From NCBI RefSeq assembly GCF_018143015.1, contig NC_054743.1, positions 29,723,934-29,787,933 on the forward strand: a stretch of DNA of 64,000 nt, given 5' to 3'. How positions within the stretch are numbered: the first letter of the stretch is position 1; each line of letters starts with the position of its first letter. The translations under genes and the position numbers were made by a program. Origin of the DNA: Lytechinus variegatus (lineage: Eukaryota; Echinodermata; Echinoidea; Temnopleuroida; Toxopneustidae). Under the pieces are notes generated by a model. That model did no database searches. It was not told where the DNA came from and was given only the letters and a program-made list of their open reading frames with translations. Positions 12,001 to 27,000 of the stretch are shown here, in pieces.

Positions 12001-15000
12001 TTTTTTTAACTTGCCATTTGCTGACTGCTTGGTAATGGTATTATTAAAGATGCTAGCAAAGGTTCAATTTTTAAGAAACTGCTACAAGCCTCTTGGTCTA
12101 ACTTACATGAGTAGTTCTACAAGTCTGCGGCAAACCCCGCTATCAATTACAGCCTGGATCTTCTCATTAGGTCCATCTGATAGATAGGAGAGTGCCCAAC
12201 AGGCGTCGGCTAGAACGTCTTGATCACTACTGAACAGTAGACGGGATAACACTGGTAGACATGGGGATACCTGAAAATAGACAGCATGAAAGGTAAGATA
12301 GAAAAGGATCATAAAACTACATGTAGATGGATTTCTGATTGGGCACAGTCAACTTTGCCACAACTAATTTCTAACGATTTCAGATACTTTTGTAATCCAA
12401 TGCACAATTTAGTTGTCCAACTATATCGCATGGAGATTTGTACACATATTGTTTACATGGTATTGATTCATATAAACCTTTCTATCTATCTATGACCTCT
12501 AAGAGCTCTGACCTTTGACGCTGTCCCCCTCAAAATCAAATTTGAGCCCATGTTATAGTAACAAATTTGCAACAAACTCAAGCTTCTCAAATCTTTCAAT
12601 ATGATTGGCTGATCGTAAATTTGTTATCATAACAAGTCTTTATGAAACAGGACCCTGATATGCATTAATAAATAATAATAATAATAGGCATTTATATAGC
12701 GCCATCTATCTAGAAATATTCTATTCCGAGGCGCGTTGTTATTATTATTATTACCCCGGCTTTAGCTCAAGCTGCCTTTCAGCGCTCATGCATTCAAGGA
12801 ATTCATCCTGCTGGGTACCCATTCACCTCACAATGGTCAAGTGCAGCACAAGGTGGATAAATTTCTTGCAGAAGGAAATTACGCCATGGCTGGGATTCAA
12901 ACCCACGACCCTCTGTTTCAAAGTCAGAAGACTTATCCACTGGGCCACAACGCTCCAAACTAACCAAGATTCATTAACCAAGATTGAAGATGGTTGTTCA
13001 AACAGTTCTTCAGTCGTCATAAGAACGATACATTACAATTTATGTAATAACCAATGTGACCTTTGACCTCACGGCCCCAAATAGAATCACATCATAATCC
13101 TTCTATGCATATGAGAGAAGTTGATCTATTAATTTTTATTGTTCTGTCTTGTTCTATTGCAAGAACAAGATGTTTTCTAATATACAACCTCTGTGACCTT
13201 TGACCTCATGAGTCATGACCACCTAAAACTACTGATAATAATCACTCCTACATGTATCCATAAACCAAGTTTGAAGTTGATCCATCAAAGGGTTCTTTAG
13301 TTATTACGAGAGTGAACTGGCAGATGAAAGGCCTTTAAAACATAATGCCTCCAGCAACCACTTCTGAGGGGAAATATAATTTTTTTTAAAAGTTTTAAAC
13401 CAAGACCTGGGCCCTGTCTTACAAAGAGTTGCAATTGATCCGATCAATTCAACTATGGATGGCCAGCAACGTCAACAAGTATTATGGATGTTTGTTCAAA
13501 ATATTTTCTAGCTATGATGTATATTCATGTATTGTTTTCTTAAAAATTCACTGTGCTTCTCTTCGTTTAATACAAAGGACATAGTGCAAACTTCCTGGAG
13601 AAAGATTTATGACACTGATGGATTTCTATAGAGTTACGATTGACTGGATCGATCGTAACTCTTTGAAAGACGGGCCCCTGATCTCAACATTAGCAACTGA
13701 ACTTGGAATCACTGCTTAGACTTACTTGTTTGAAATCTGGAGGGGGGCTCTTTCCTCTGCACAGGTTGGACAGGGCCCATACAGCATTCCTAGTCATTGA
13801 AAGCCTATTGGATTTTGAAAGTACCCTGGAAGAGGACAAAAGGGGAAAGAGATGATGATATCATCAGACGATAACCAACATCATGACCTGAAAGGCTAAA
13901 TGGGATAGTGAACAGTTTCATCCATTCTTCTATTTCTAATAAATTGCAAATAGGCCTGTTCCATTTAAATTCCTCTTTCCCACTCATAGCTCCATCACTT
14001 TTAATGGACAAGAAACCAGCTAAAAACAAAACGAAACAAAACAATACCAAATAAAAAACAAATCTATTAAAAAAAAGAGGCTACCGGGCCCACGATCAAT
14101 TGAGCAAAGCAAATTTTTGGAGTATTTCATTTCATGTCTATTTCGAACAATGAAATATGGATTTTCATTTTTCTTTTCATAAAAGACTTATAACTGTAAG
14201 TTGTAACTTAGTTGGCAACTTCTATGGTAACAGGGTTCAGCAGCCAATCGAAATCAAAGTTTTGGTAGTTGTAACTCTTTATGAAAAGGGCCAAATATTG
14301 AGATTGAACTGGAATAAAGGAAAATCTGTACCTATCTAAATCTTTGATTTAAATGCAGTAAATTGAACATTTTCTGAATTTCATTGTGCAGGGCTCGACA
14401 TTAGCAGTGGCCCGGGGCAACCAGAAATGAGAGTCGGGCCACCAAAATTCTGTAAAAGCCCACAATTGGTGGCCAAGTCGGGCTACCAAAGTTTTGATGA
14501 ACTGAAATGTTTTGTATTGTTTTAGGGCCACCAAATTTGCTTTCTGGGCCACCAAGAAAAAAAAGTTAGTGTGGAGCCTTGCATATTTTTTTTTTTTTTT
14601 TTAATGTTATTTCTGCGTTCACAATACATTATCAAAAATTATTTACATTGCTCGCAATATATAAAAAAATCCATAATGTTTACAACATAAACATAATTAG
14701 AAAAAAATGGTTTGGGCATATACTTCACATTAGGATGATAATAAAAAGCAGCATAAACAAATGCACGCAAGAGACCGCCATCGTGAGCGGTTAAGCTTGT
14801 AGTTGATGGCGGCCTCATAAAAAGGGTTTGTGACTAAGATCGATAATTACTGAACAAGTGGGTGCGATGCAGGTGCGGGTGCTGTAAATAGCAGTATAAT
14901 TATTGTTATTATTATTTTTAGTTTATAGTTTATAGTTGTTAATTTGAAGTGTGGGATGAATAAGATTGAATGAACTTTTTTTAAGAGTTGATTTTAAAGA

Positions 15001-18000
15001 GTATAAAGTAGAACAAGATTTAATATTGTCTGCAAGAATATTCCAATGTAATGAGATACTTACGCTAGTAGATGGATGAGGATACCGCAGTTCAGGACAC
15101 GGTCTCTACATTCTGCACTGTCTCCTGCAATGTTACCTAGAGCCCATACAGCCTACATGAGAGTGAGAGAGAGAGGGAAAGAGAGAACAAAACTGTTATA
15201 ATACATATTTCAACATGATCACTGTCTGGAACATGTCTGTATAGACACATATCATGTCATGTACATCTACATGTAGAGGGAATACACAATGCAATGTAAC
15301 CTGAACAATACACTACCATCCATATCTACAGTGGTATAACTGTTAAAAAGTGTTCATTTGGTATATAAAAATCTTACAGCTTTGTGTGGTATAGCAAGGA
15401 AAAAGAAGTGGTTTTGGAGGTGATGGACAGCTGCAGCCATGAATAACAGATGGATTACCAGCATAAATAGCAGACTTTTTAGAACAATAGATCCTCTTCT
15501 GGATGAGATCCTGGTGGATCAATTGATGACAGGATGTGACTGTTCTATTTGAGCAAAACCACTACTCACCCACCCACCAAAACACCACCAATCCACGCTG
15601 CAATCTGCCACCTTTTTTCAGCTTTAATATACACTGCCATTCAGGACTATAAACATGCAGGATAGGTGGATCATTACAAAAAGCAAAAACAATGGATGGA
15701 TTATTAGAAAATCAAAACTACCGCTTTTCCCGTGCCCACAAAAGCCCACAGACTTTTTTATACTAAATGAACAACTTATAGGATAACCACTACAGACAAG
15801 ATTGGTAGTGAATAAAGAATGATTCGATCAAATGGCTTGTATACCAAATGGATACAACTAATTCAAACACACACAATACTGCCATACTTTGGCAAAAGGA
15901 AGCAAGTTACAGAAGTATAATTCGTTGTAAATGAGCAATGTTTGCTCCTCATTTACACAGGCGTTAATGCAATTTCACAGCATATTTTCTTAAATCTTCT
16001 TATATTTTCTTATCTTTCCATAGAAAGATAATTTCTTCCCCAAATTTTGCCTGAACGTACAACATACAAAGTGTGTTTCAGAAACAACAATAACTCAAAT
16101 TTGACTGATGTGTCACTTGCTTTCTTTTGCCAAAGTTGGGCAGAATAGCCCTCACCTGTTCCTGGACATCATCGTATTGACTCTGAAGCAGTTGTATAAA
16201 GATTGGTACGGCACCTGCATCTATAACAGTTCCCGTCTGGGCGGTGGTACCAGATGCGATGTTTGTCAGCACCCATGCAGCTTCAAACTAATAAAAAAAT
16301 AAGCAACAAATATTTACCAAATAACAGACAATGCATTACAGAAGACATCACATTGAGGATATATGAAAGAAGTTAATTTATATGCATTTGTGATTTCAGC
16401 AACTCGAAAGTGAGTCAGTCAATCAGGAAGCCAAAGATTGACATGGATATACGGTATTGTTCCAGTTGAAGGAGGAAGAATGCAGCATCCATCTTCAACT
16501 GGAACAAAACTGCATATCACCCTTGCCCCCTCCCTCCACTTTGCACGATTCAGTGCATCCTCCATCCTGAGCCTCGGTGAAAGTATCTTTCGAAAGTCTA
16601 GCTTTCGCTTTAAAAGATAGGAATCCCGCTCAGCATTTTTTCCTGTCCAATCCTTCATTCCATTGATGCATAGCAAACACATAAGTAGATCGACAAAGAA
16701 GTTGTCAGACCTTACATCTACCCTCAATTTTGATTTGCCGAGAAGCACTGTGACCATGGAAATATTGGATAAGAAGGGACTTGTCTGATAAAACCTCCAA
16801 CAAGTCCTTTCCTGAAATACTCCCAGGAAAGCTGAACTGTGAAATCCAGCATGCAGCAATGCAGTGTGAAAACTTCCTTCTAAAGGCACCATCAACCATG
16901 GGTTTACTCGCTAAGTTTTACCTTCATTTGAGATGCAGGCTTTGAACAGCAAACAGGGGGTGTTTTACAAGGAGCTGACTTAACCCTAAAAGGACTGGGG
17001 TGTGGGGGGGGGCATGATGGCCGCCGTTCACGGGATAATGCCGAAATTTGGCACACACATTCTTTACCACATAAAGTTAAACTACAAGCCAGTATTTAAA
17101 AAAATTCTGAAAATAATTATTTTTTATTCACTATGAATAAAATATGAAAATTTATTGGTGAAAAACATTATTTGCATATTTAACACCCAATTTCACTTCA
17201 ATTTTTCCCCCAGATGCCATCTGTTTTAATCTAATTTAAAGGTCTCCAAAAAGAAAAATTGCGAAAGCCATTTTTCCTTATGTATTCCTTTGTTTTTAGA
17301 ATTTCTTGTTTTAATTCTTTGTTTTTTCATCTTTTGTTTTTCATTGTTTTTCCAATGTAAATTATTAAAGACCATTTAACAACTAATTTCAACCCTGAAT
17401 TAATTAATCAGACCAATTAGAATGAAAAATAATCAACCTTTTATGAATTTGATCCCCTATAGACTTTGTACACAAAATAAAAAAATGACTCAATTTCGGC
17501 ATGACATTGTCATGTACATTTATTTGCATATTTCATTAAAGAAAAAATATGAACAATTAATTTTTGAAAATTTTACTACAGTCTTGTAGTTTACATCCAG
17601 CTCTACGCACATGCAAATTATGCGGCGATTGCGCAATCAGCAGCTGAGATCTGAGATCAATTTGGCCCCCCCCCCCGTGTATCCTGGTCTGAAATAGCCC
17701 AGTTAAAAATAGGGTTCATACAGCATAACTATAAGTCACACTTACATGTAGTTTAATATCTCTCTGTCAAACACCTTCTGGTCTCTGAATGACAAATAAA
17801 ATTATCAAAGGGCAAAGAATACATTTCTTACCTGGAGGACACTGTTGGTTTCAGCCTGGAGGAATTGAACAAACCTCGGAACAACACCCATCTGAATGAC
17901 TTCATCGATTGGTGGGTTAGGCTCTGCATAAAGTTCAAAGGCCAATGAGATGTCAACATGTCAAGACTTGTGTTTTTAATCAGAATACCGATATTTTTAT

Positions 18001-21000
18001 AATAGCATTTACTTACATGTATGTGTGATGTAAGATTTATTCTATAAAGCCAAATAGAAAAGATTACAAGGTGTTCCCAATTAAAACCCTTGGTGGATCT
18101 ATTACAGATATGATTTTTATCCCAGAGAATATTAAACTAATGAAATTAAAAATAAATGAATGGAATGAATATCAAATTTATTAATGACATACTGTACATT
18201 AAGAGTCAAAATTCATTCTTGCAAGGAGAAGGATGATCATCAAGAAGCAAGACTTAACTTGTCTTATTTTTTTTTCACATGACACATAAATATAAAAATA
18301 GACATGTACAGTACATGTAGTTCATTTATCATCAGTAAGATACATGTACATGTAGGCCCTTTTTGGAAAGTAGCCTAAAATAAAAATAATACAAAATCAA
18401 TAGCCCTGGCATACAGTACATTAAAAAAAGAAAATGCTGAGCAGGAGCAAGAGACTTTTTTTATGGTTTTAAAGTTCCATTGATCTAATCTTAAAAGGGG
18501 GCTGACATTACATAACTCAGTCCTTGAAGTTGAAGCCTTGAATACAGATCAGTCAGCACTAAATATAAATTAATAGCTATTCATGCTATGGTTTGCCAAG
18601 TGTTCATTTGGCAGCATGATAGTGTACAAGCGCTGCAAAAAATCTAAATGTCACATTTGCAATATATATCATAACGTTTCCATTTTTTCATTTCAATTAT
18701 TTATTATTTCATTCATTAATTTTTTTAATAATCCATTACTCTATTCCTTCATCAATTGTTAAAATTCATTCATTTATCCTGTCACTCATTCATGAATCTA
18801 TCTATTGGTCTATTCAGCTGTTTATTTTCCATTACCTTACATGTATGGGAGGAATGTAAGATTTTATTTTTTAAAATTTTCTCTCCAGATTTAATACTGC
18901 AATAATGAATGCATACATTGTACATGTAAATACTAGGTTTTAGAAATTAATAAATATTAAATAAAAAAAAATAAAAAGTCCCCGATTCTTTGAAAAATAC
19001 TTCACTATATACTTAAAATTAATTACCTTTTGATAGTAGTTTCCTAAACCTTTGTGTAGCATTAAGTTGAGCCTCAGGGTCATCCGACATTACTCTTTCA
19101 ACCATGTCCTGGGTGACTGAATTCTAAGAGAAGATATGAGAAAAATAATGATTGTACAGTATACTGAACAATTTCTACAGTATATGTTCTCAACTGAGCA
19201 TTTCATTAAATTACCCAAGCTTTAAACTTGCTGTCTACAGGCACTCAAGTATGTGAGGAATTTCTTCCTACATGTACCTGGTAATCATTCACCTCATCTG
19301 TGTTGAGTGCATCACAATGTGGGTGAATTTCATGCTGAAGGAAAGCACATTACGGTCGGGAACCGAACCCACGTCCCTCAGCTTAAAAAACAAGAGTCCT
19401 ACCCACTAGACCACGATGCCCTCAGAATTGTTCATAAAGAATTATTGCATGCATACATGTATGATAGGATGTTTTCAATAGGTTGAAACACTTCTAAATC
19501 CCCGACATGTATGCCCGCTATCTCTCTCAAATCTCTTCCTCCCTCCCACACGAATCCATTGCCAATGCCAACAAAAATACCATCAAACCAACTTTCCCCC
19601 AAGGTTCAATATCTACATGTATAGTTCATAGTTAAACTTCCTCAAGGCACCCACTCAAATGCTAACAAATTAGAAATGTGAAAATTGCGTGGGAGGATCT
19701 GCCTCCGGGTGTGCACACCCAATATACATTACACAAATTATATTACATGAATCAGTGCTTCCAGACACATGTACAGTGAGGAGGGACGGAAGATTTGAAT
19801 GTGCACAGGAAACGTCATGTACATGTAAGTTCACCGACATCAAGGAAACTCCCCCCCCAAAAAAAAATCTAGAGGAAAAATTATGACATGCATATGCAGT
19901 GTAAGATTGTACAGGCGTAGGCCTATATGTTGTTCTTGGAATTAAATTTTAATCATATAGCTGAAAAATATAACAGGGGGGTAGAACAGAGACCTGTTTA
20001 ATATTAAATAACAAAAACAACATTATATTCCACATGTCTGATTGGTCGATGGAGATTCTGGTTGATAAATTGTTGATTTGCCCAACGCTCTTGATTAATG
20101 ATTATTTGCCTATAGCTCTAATGCTCTATCATATCAACTACTGATTGTATTGTACATACATCGATGGTAACGGTATAAATGTATGTTAAAGTACAATACA
20201 GGTATGTGCAAAAATACATGCTTTTGGCACCAAGATGTGGTGCGAGCTTACTCTGCATATTTTAAGATTAACTAACCTCTTTTCTATTGATTTTCCTACC
20301 AAAACAAGGGTAACTAAAATTCTAGAATAATTCAAAGTCTACATGTATATTGACTGTCCTCGGTGGATAACGCTAATGTACCGCTCTATTTCTCAGAGGT
20401 ATTCACAATTAGTGATTCTTCTACAGGGCAATGAAGGGTTTTGCTTGAGGAAAGAGGTTACAACCTTGGCAGCTATTAAGTATACATAATATTTAGCACA
20501 TTATGTGTTCTCCAGAGCTTGAGGAATATATAACATTCTGATATTTTTTGTTGGATGTGGTGATGCAGGAAATTTAAATGCAGTTATGATCATGACTAGC
20601 ATTATTCTTTTTCACCATCATTCATCATCATCATCATCAATCATCATCATCATCATCATCATCATCTCATCATCATCATCATCATCATCATCATCAACAT
20701 CATCATCAATCATCACAATCATCATCTCATCATCATCATCATCATCATCATCATCAATCATCATCATCATCATCATCATCTCATCATCAATCATTATCAT
20801 CAATCATCACCATCATCATGATACAAAAAAACTAAAAACTGATGTTTCCCCTACTCTCTGAACTTTTACCAATTGTTTTGGAGCAAACTAAAAGGTGAAA
20901 GCGAATTTTTATGTACAGTGGTAAGAACAAGTATCTTTTAAAAACACAATCTACCAGATAGTTCACACTGCAATATTATTTCATTTTGTATGTTATCACA

Positions 21001-24000
21001 CAGAGTACTCCAAGTAATGCTCATTGTGCCATTATAGATCAAATCTGTTATCTTGAATGATCAGTGAAATGTAAAACACCATCTTGCATTTGATAGACAA
21101 ATTACAACATAATTTGCTTTTGCCTTCGGAAAGATATTTTTAAAATATAATCATTCATATTTATTATCACTTACCTGAGATGATGTGATGTAGTTATCTT
21201 GGACAGTGATGTCAGGTGGTTCTAAGACAACATCTACATTTCTCCTCTTAAAAAGCTGTATAAAAAGGGTGAGAATTGACAAAATAGTTACTTTGTTTCA
21301 GGCAAGGCATAATTTAAGCCCTCAAAGAAATGTCTCTACTTGGTAATCAATACTTCATGGCAAATTAGAATTCAAATTATTCAAATCAATGATCATCATC
21401 ATTAAAAAAAAATACCTCATCATTTCCAACAACATTATCAACATCAACACATCACCAATCATCTTAAAAAGATCATCGAATAGCATCATCCTCATCACCA
21501 TCATCATCCTCACCATCATCAACAACTGAGCTTGGACATCATCATCATCATCATCATTATCACCATCAACCACAATTGAGCTTGGACTTCATTATCATCA
21601 TCATGTAGAAAGATATTAAAAAATGATACATGAATTATTTTCCCCAACAAGAATACAAATACATGTAGGTCTAGACTTTCATAAATTTTACGATTTTAAC
21701 AATTTTTTTTTGTTAAAGCCTGTGAATAAGATAAAGTTTGAAGAATCAACATTAAGTTTGTGTTTAATACAGGAAGACTGACTGGGACAGGCAGGTAGGG
21801 CGAGGCTGGAGACGTCATTAAATATTTCTCCTTCATGTAGGCATACTGCATTTCATTCAGTTTCCTCTGCCCCCAACTTCCCATGTCAAACAGAGGATGT
21901 TCTTCACTCAACTCTCGGGACAGATGACGTCAAGATATCGTCAATCACGCATCACCAGAGCCTCGCTTGTACACAAATCCACACAGAGCTGATCAATCTT
22001 GACTCACTGGATAATCTATAGGACACCCCCTTCTAACAACGTCCTTCTGGCGCTTAAAAATCAAAACCAGATCCCAATTCATGACTAATTACCATGTCAT
22101 ATTTGCAATGCCATCATCATTTCGTGGTGAAAATATGACCTTTAAAATGTAAGCAGACTTGGGTTTGCACTATTCAGTATTCAAGAGCAAGGTACGCTGG
22201 GGATTTTAAGAGAACAAATACATTGTACATAATGCTAGCCTATATCTTCATAGCTCTATATGTGGGTTAACACTACACTGTACATAGCATGGTAGAGACA
22301 GCATACATGATATATGTACACATAAATGTGGTTTACATGTACATTGTACCTCCAAATGACATTTAGGCCTAAAGTGTGTTAAATTATACTGCACAAAAAG
22401 TCAAAAAGTGACTGCCAATAATTTACTCCATGTACATGTACATGTATGTACGGGTGTATCTGGTCCCCAATGTACATGTACATCACCAGATACTAAATGT
22501 GCATGCCAATGAAATACTACAGAATCCAGAGCATTTACAGTATACCACAAAATGTTCAAGAATAAAAAAACACATTCTACATTGTACAGCATGTATACAA
22601 GTACCTGGATTTTTGAGAACATTTTTTTAAACATTTCACCTTCATCCAAGCAATATTTTTGATCTTGTCATAATGAGTCTCATGCAGAACATCTTGTACA
22701 ATGTTCATGTACATGTAAGCCTACATGTAAAGCCTATTGCTGTCTAAATTTAGTGTCAGGGCCTGAAAGTGTATAATTCCACCTCCCTAGTTTTCCTTCA
22801 TGCAAATTTCATTCATGCGTTTACATGTATTTTTTACAATTGGAGGAACAAACTGGCTGTCTGGCTGAATACACACGATGCAGAGCTGGTATTTGCAGAT
22901 AAACACTCATTTGAAAATGCATTCATGAGTGCTATGCACTGTGCCCCCCCCCCCACCACCCCTCACTCACTCTTCCTCCCTCCTAGTTTCACCACAGATT
23001 AATTAATAGCTAACACAGCTATTGCATATAAAAAAATCTACAATTTATCATACATGTATTGTAATGCATTGTTTTGAGCTCCTCAAAAAAATAAGGAGAG
23101 CGAATTATTGAGCTCCACACAATTATAAACGTGAAGGACTGTAACTATCGCAGAATAATATTGGATTTTACTGCATACATGCAATACTTGATACCCCTGT
23201 AAAGTAGCTCTTTGAACGAAAGAAATAGTCGTCAAATTTCCACAATCACCCCAATGTGCAAACAAAAATTAGCCTCTATATCAGTAATATACAATTTATT
23301 TCCTACCATGTGGCCTGTGTACATGTATATTATTAATCCTCTCATCTTGATATTATGAATATCACTTCTCCCAGTCTCTGCTTCCTGGTTCTCTTGTTTT
23401 TTCTTCAAATTATTGTCATATCATTGCAACCACCCCCAATCTCTCTCATTTCCTCCCCTCAACAAAAGTGCCAGCTTCTAAAATATACTAAAATATACAT
23501 GTACATGTACAACAATTTGCCAGGATTTGTCTCTTCTCTTCTCTTTTGCACTTGACTTTATTACCGGGTATTTGGAATCTCCTTCCCTGTTTGTTTGTTT
23601 TGAGGCAGGGGCAGATCCAGGATTTTCCAAAGGGGGGGGGGGCACATTTTTCAGAAGAAACTTTGACAAGCAAAAAAAAAAGTTCTTGTCCAAAAACCAA
23701 GGATATTTCTTTCATCAAAGACTTCACTTTCAAAGAGGGGTGGGGGGGGGGGGTGGGAGGGCACACTTTGTGTTTTAACATAATTATCACAAATTTTAAT
23801 TGTGCTTCTCATAAGGGGGGGGGACGGGTCGGCAGTGCCCCCCCCCCCCCCGGGTGTGCCAGTGTTTTGAGATGAGTTTTCGTTTAATAAAAATAAAAAA
23901 TTTGCTTTTAGACTTGTGCCCCTCTCAATCACCCCTTTCTTTTTCTCTTGTAAAGACAAATTACAATGTAATAGTGTCTTGTACATGCCCACCCCGTCTT

Positions 24001-27000
24001 CTTCATAGAGCAGGCCTGCATGAAGTATCCTCTATTAAAACTGCACTGCTGGATGTATTGCTTTTGCTGGATGTATTGCTTTACAATGCCAAGCTCATTG
24101 CTCATAGTCAGAGCCACTGCACTGTGGAGGCATGTGTAATTCTATCCCAAGCCCACTTTCAAGTGCAGATTGAAGCAGCCGGAGTGTAAGATTTCGATGA
24201 CGGATGCTAACCCATTAGTAAGCATATCTTTTTCTCTCCATAACCACCCCCCCTTTCTCAGCCCCCCCCCCCCCCCCCCTCTCTGTCTCAGTGGCACTCA
24301 TCCACATACGTACATGTACTGTATACCATAGGTTTCTCTATGACCCATCCTTTTTCATCTCCTACATTTTCATGTACTGTACATGATCCCTCCTGCTTAC
24401 AAATAAAACATGTATTTTTGTCACTTATTTGCTTTTATAGAAAGGCCTTTAATTTCTTATTTCATTAGACTTTTCTCTGAAGGTCACGATTGGCATGTTA
24501 AAAAGTCCTATTTCATTGTCATTTCATTTGTTACCTACAGATTTTACATTGTATGTACATGTACATGTATGTACACTACATGTCGGCCAAAACATTGTAA
24601 ACAACTTACATGTACAAATAAAAGCAATTCCCACAACCAATAGTTGTGAAAACAGAAAACCATACAAAAATTGTTTGTTATCATCCTTACTGTAAGAATA
24701 TATTTCCTCTTGATGTGAATTATCACATTATAATACAATGCAGGTACATGTACATTTTAGGACCCCCCGGAACAATAAAATAATGTAGAACCTTATGTAC
24801 ATGTATGTTTAACATTATCATGTGATGAGGAAACTACACTGTATATAGAGAGATTTATTGGATTTCAAGCTTGACTGGAAAAACTTGATAACGGTAATAT
24901 GGCTGCAGTCGGCTATGTTTAATTGACTCAATACAAACAAGTCAAAAGAATTGGGAATATTGCACTTCCTCTTTCACAGAATACCTGGCACCAAGTGAAA
25001 CTTTATATTCAATTTCAATCAAACATCAAACAGTCACACCAGTTAAGTAGGTCAAAGAAAGAAACGAAAATAACTGCACTGTACATATGCAGCAGAGATG
25101 ATAAGCGAGGAATTCTTTGAAAACAAACTAATTTTCTAGATAAGAAAATTATGACTAATGTTTGAGTAAACTACTGTATGCAAATATCCAGAACATTTTT
25201 TTTTTAGTTAATATTAACTCTGCTGTACAGTAAAAATAGCTCAGTGTGTACATACATGTATGGTGTATGCACAGTATGTACATGTATGTACAGTATGTAC
25301 ATGTATCTTTACTATACTTGCAGATTATCTGCACAAATAGGCACACTCATTGTCCACTGTCCAGTGGACGATATTGTGAGATGGCAATCTTTAAAAAAAT
25401 ATTTGTAGTATTAGTATCATGACAAAATTGTATCAAACAAACAAAATTTTGTGCGCTTTTATGAGTTGCCATTTCCATTATTATAAAAATAAGGCTTCCT
25501 TGAAATATTATAAGCAGCATTCAAATGACAGCTACATGTATAATAAACGATGTTTGCCATTTTGCAAAAGACTTCAATGTTTAGTGGAAAATGAAACACC
25601 TTGTCTCCAATTTTAAAAGTGCACCTCCCTAAAAAAAAAAAAAAAAACACTCCAAATAATCTTTTTAATATGAGGTGCCATATAATCTAAGTTTATATTC
25701 AATCCCATTTGCTATTCTTCTCAATTATCCTACTGTCAATCTTTTTTTTAACCAAAATATTGAGGGTTTTACATGTAGGAAAATAGATAAATTGTAGCAT
25801 TTCCTCTACTCTACTTGGATTTGCTTTGGGCAGAAATACTGGGTAATTTGTTTATTGGACCATTACCATTTTCAGCATCAAGATCCCTTGTCAAATTATT
25901 ATCATCATCATCATCAACCATCACAATCAACATCATCATCATCGTTGTATTATTCTTCTTCACCATCATCATCACCATCTTCATTAATTGTCACAAACTC
26001 ACAATCACCACCACCATCATCATCAACATCATCATCATCTTCATCAACATCAACCGTCACAAACTCACAATCACCATCATCATCATCATTGTATTAATCT
26101 TCTTCGCCGTCATCATTATCCTCATCATCATCATCTTCATCAATCACCACACCACCACCACTATTCATCATCATCACCATTAATCTTCACCACCAACATC
26201 ATCATCACCACAATCATAATCACCACCACCACCATCATCATCACTATCATCATCATCACCATGATTTCCTCTTAATCATCTTCTTTGAACTCTTATCAAT
26301 ATCACCATCATCATATTCACATTATCATTTTATGCCATCATCATCATCTTCTTCTTAACATTATCACCATGTACATGTATATTGCAATCATCATTGAAAT
26401 CATTAGCATTATCAATAAACATCCAACATCACTATCACCATCATCAACATCTTTATCACCATTATCTCATCATTAATCATCATCACCATCACCATCACCG
26501 CCATCATCATCATCATAATCATCATCATCATATCATCATCATCAGCATCATCATCATCATCTTCTTATTCTTACATGTATGATTGCCGCAATTATCATCT
26601 AAACAATCATCATCATCATGAGCATGATCATTAAAGATTAGAATGAGATGGGTGTACTAGAACAAGGGAGTGTTTCATGAAGTACATGTACTATCTGCAA
26701 TAAACTGCTATAAGCTACTGAATACTTGCATCTGATTGGCCAAGGGGACATTTGGGCGCAAAAATCAACTACAGGCTTCTATATAACTCAACACCAAGGG
26801 GAGTATTTCAATAAAGCCACTTGTCGATGATTTCACTTTCACACATTTGCTATGAGCGAATCAGAAGCCAGAATTTCAGTAGCTTATAACATACATCAGT
26901 GTTTAATGAAATGCTACCTAATGATGAACACCTTACCTGTTCTTCTCTCTTCTGTTTCCTTAGCTGAATTCCAACTTCTTCTCTTCTTCTCCTCAGTTCT

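Noticed and set aside
20586-20861. Open frames on both strands rich in Ile/Ser or Asp/Met
   Set aside because: Pure translation of a TCA/ATC microsatellite; no start context, no similarity, and it sits in an importin alpha intron.
23527-23992. Four overlapping Gly/Pro-rich open frames
   Set aside because: Produced by G and C runs of an interspersed repeat; no family match and no splice-compatible structure.
25815-26582. Several His/Ile/Ser-rich open frames
   Set aside because: Translation of the long TCA/ACC microsatellite.
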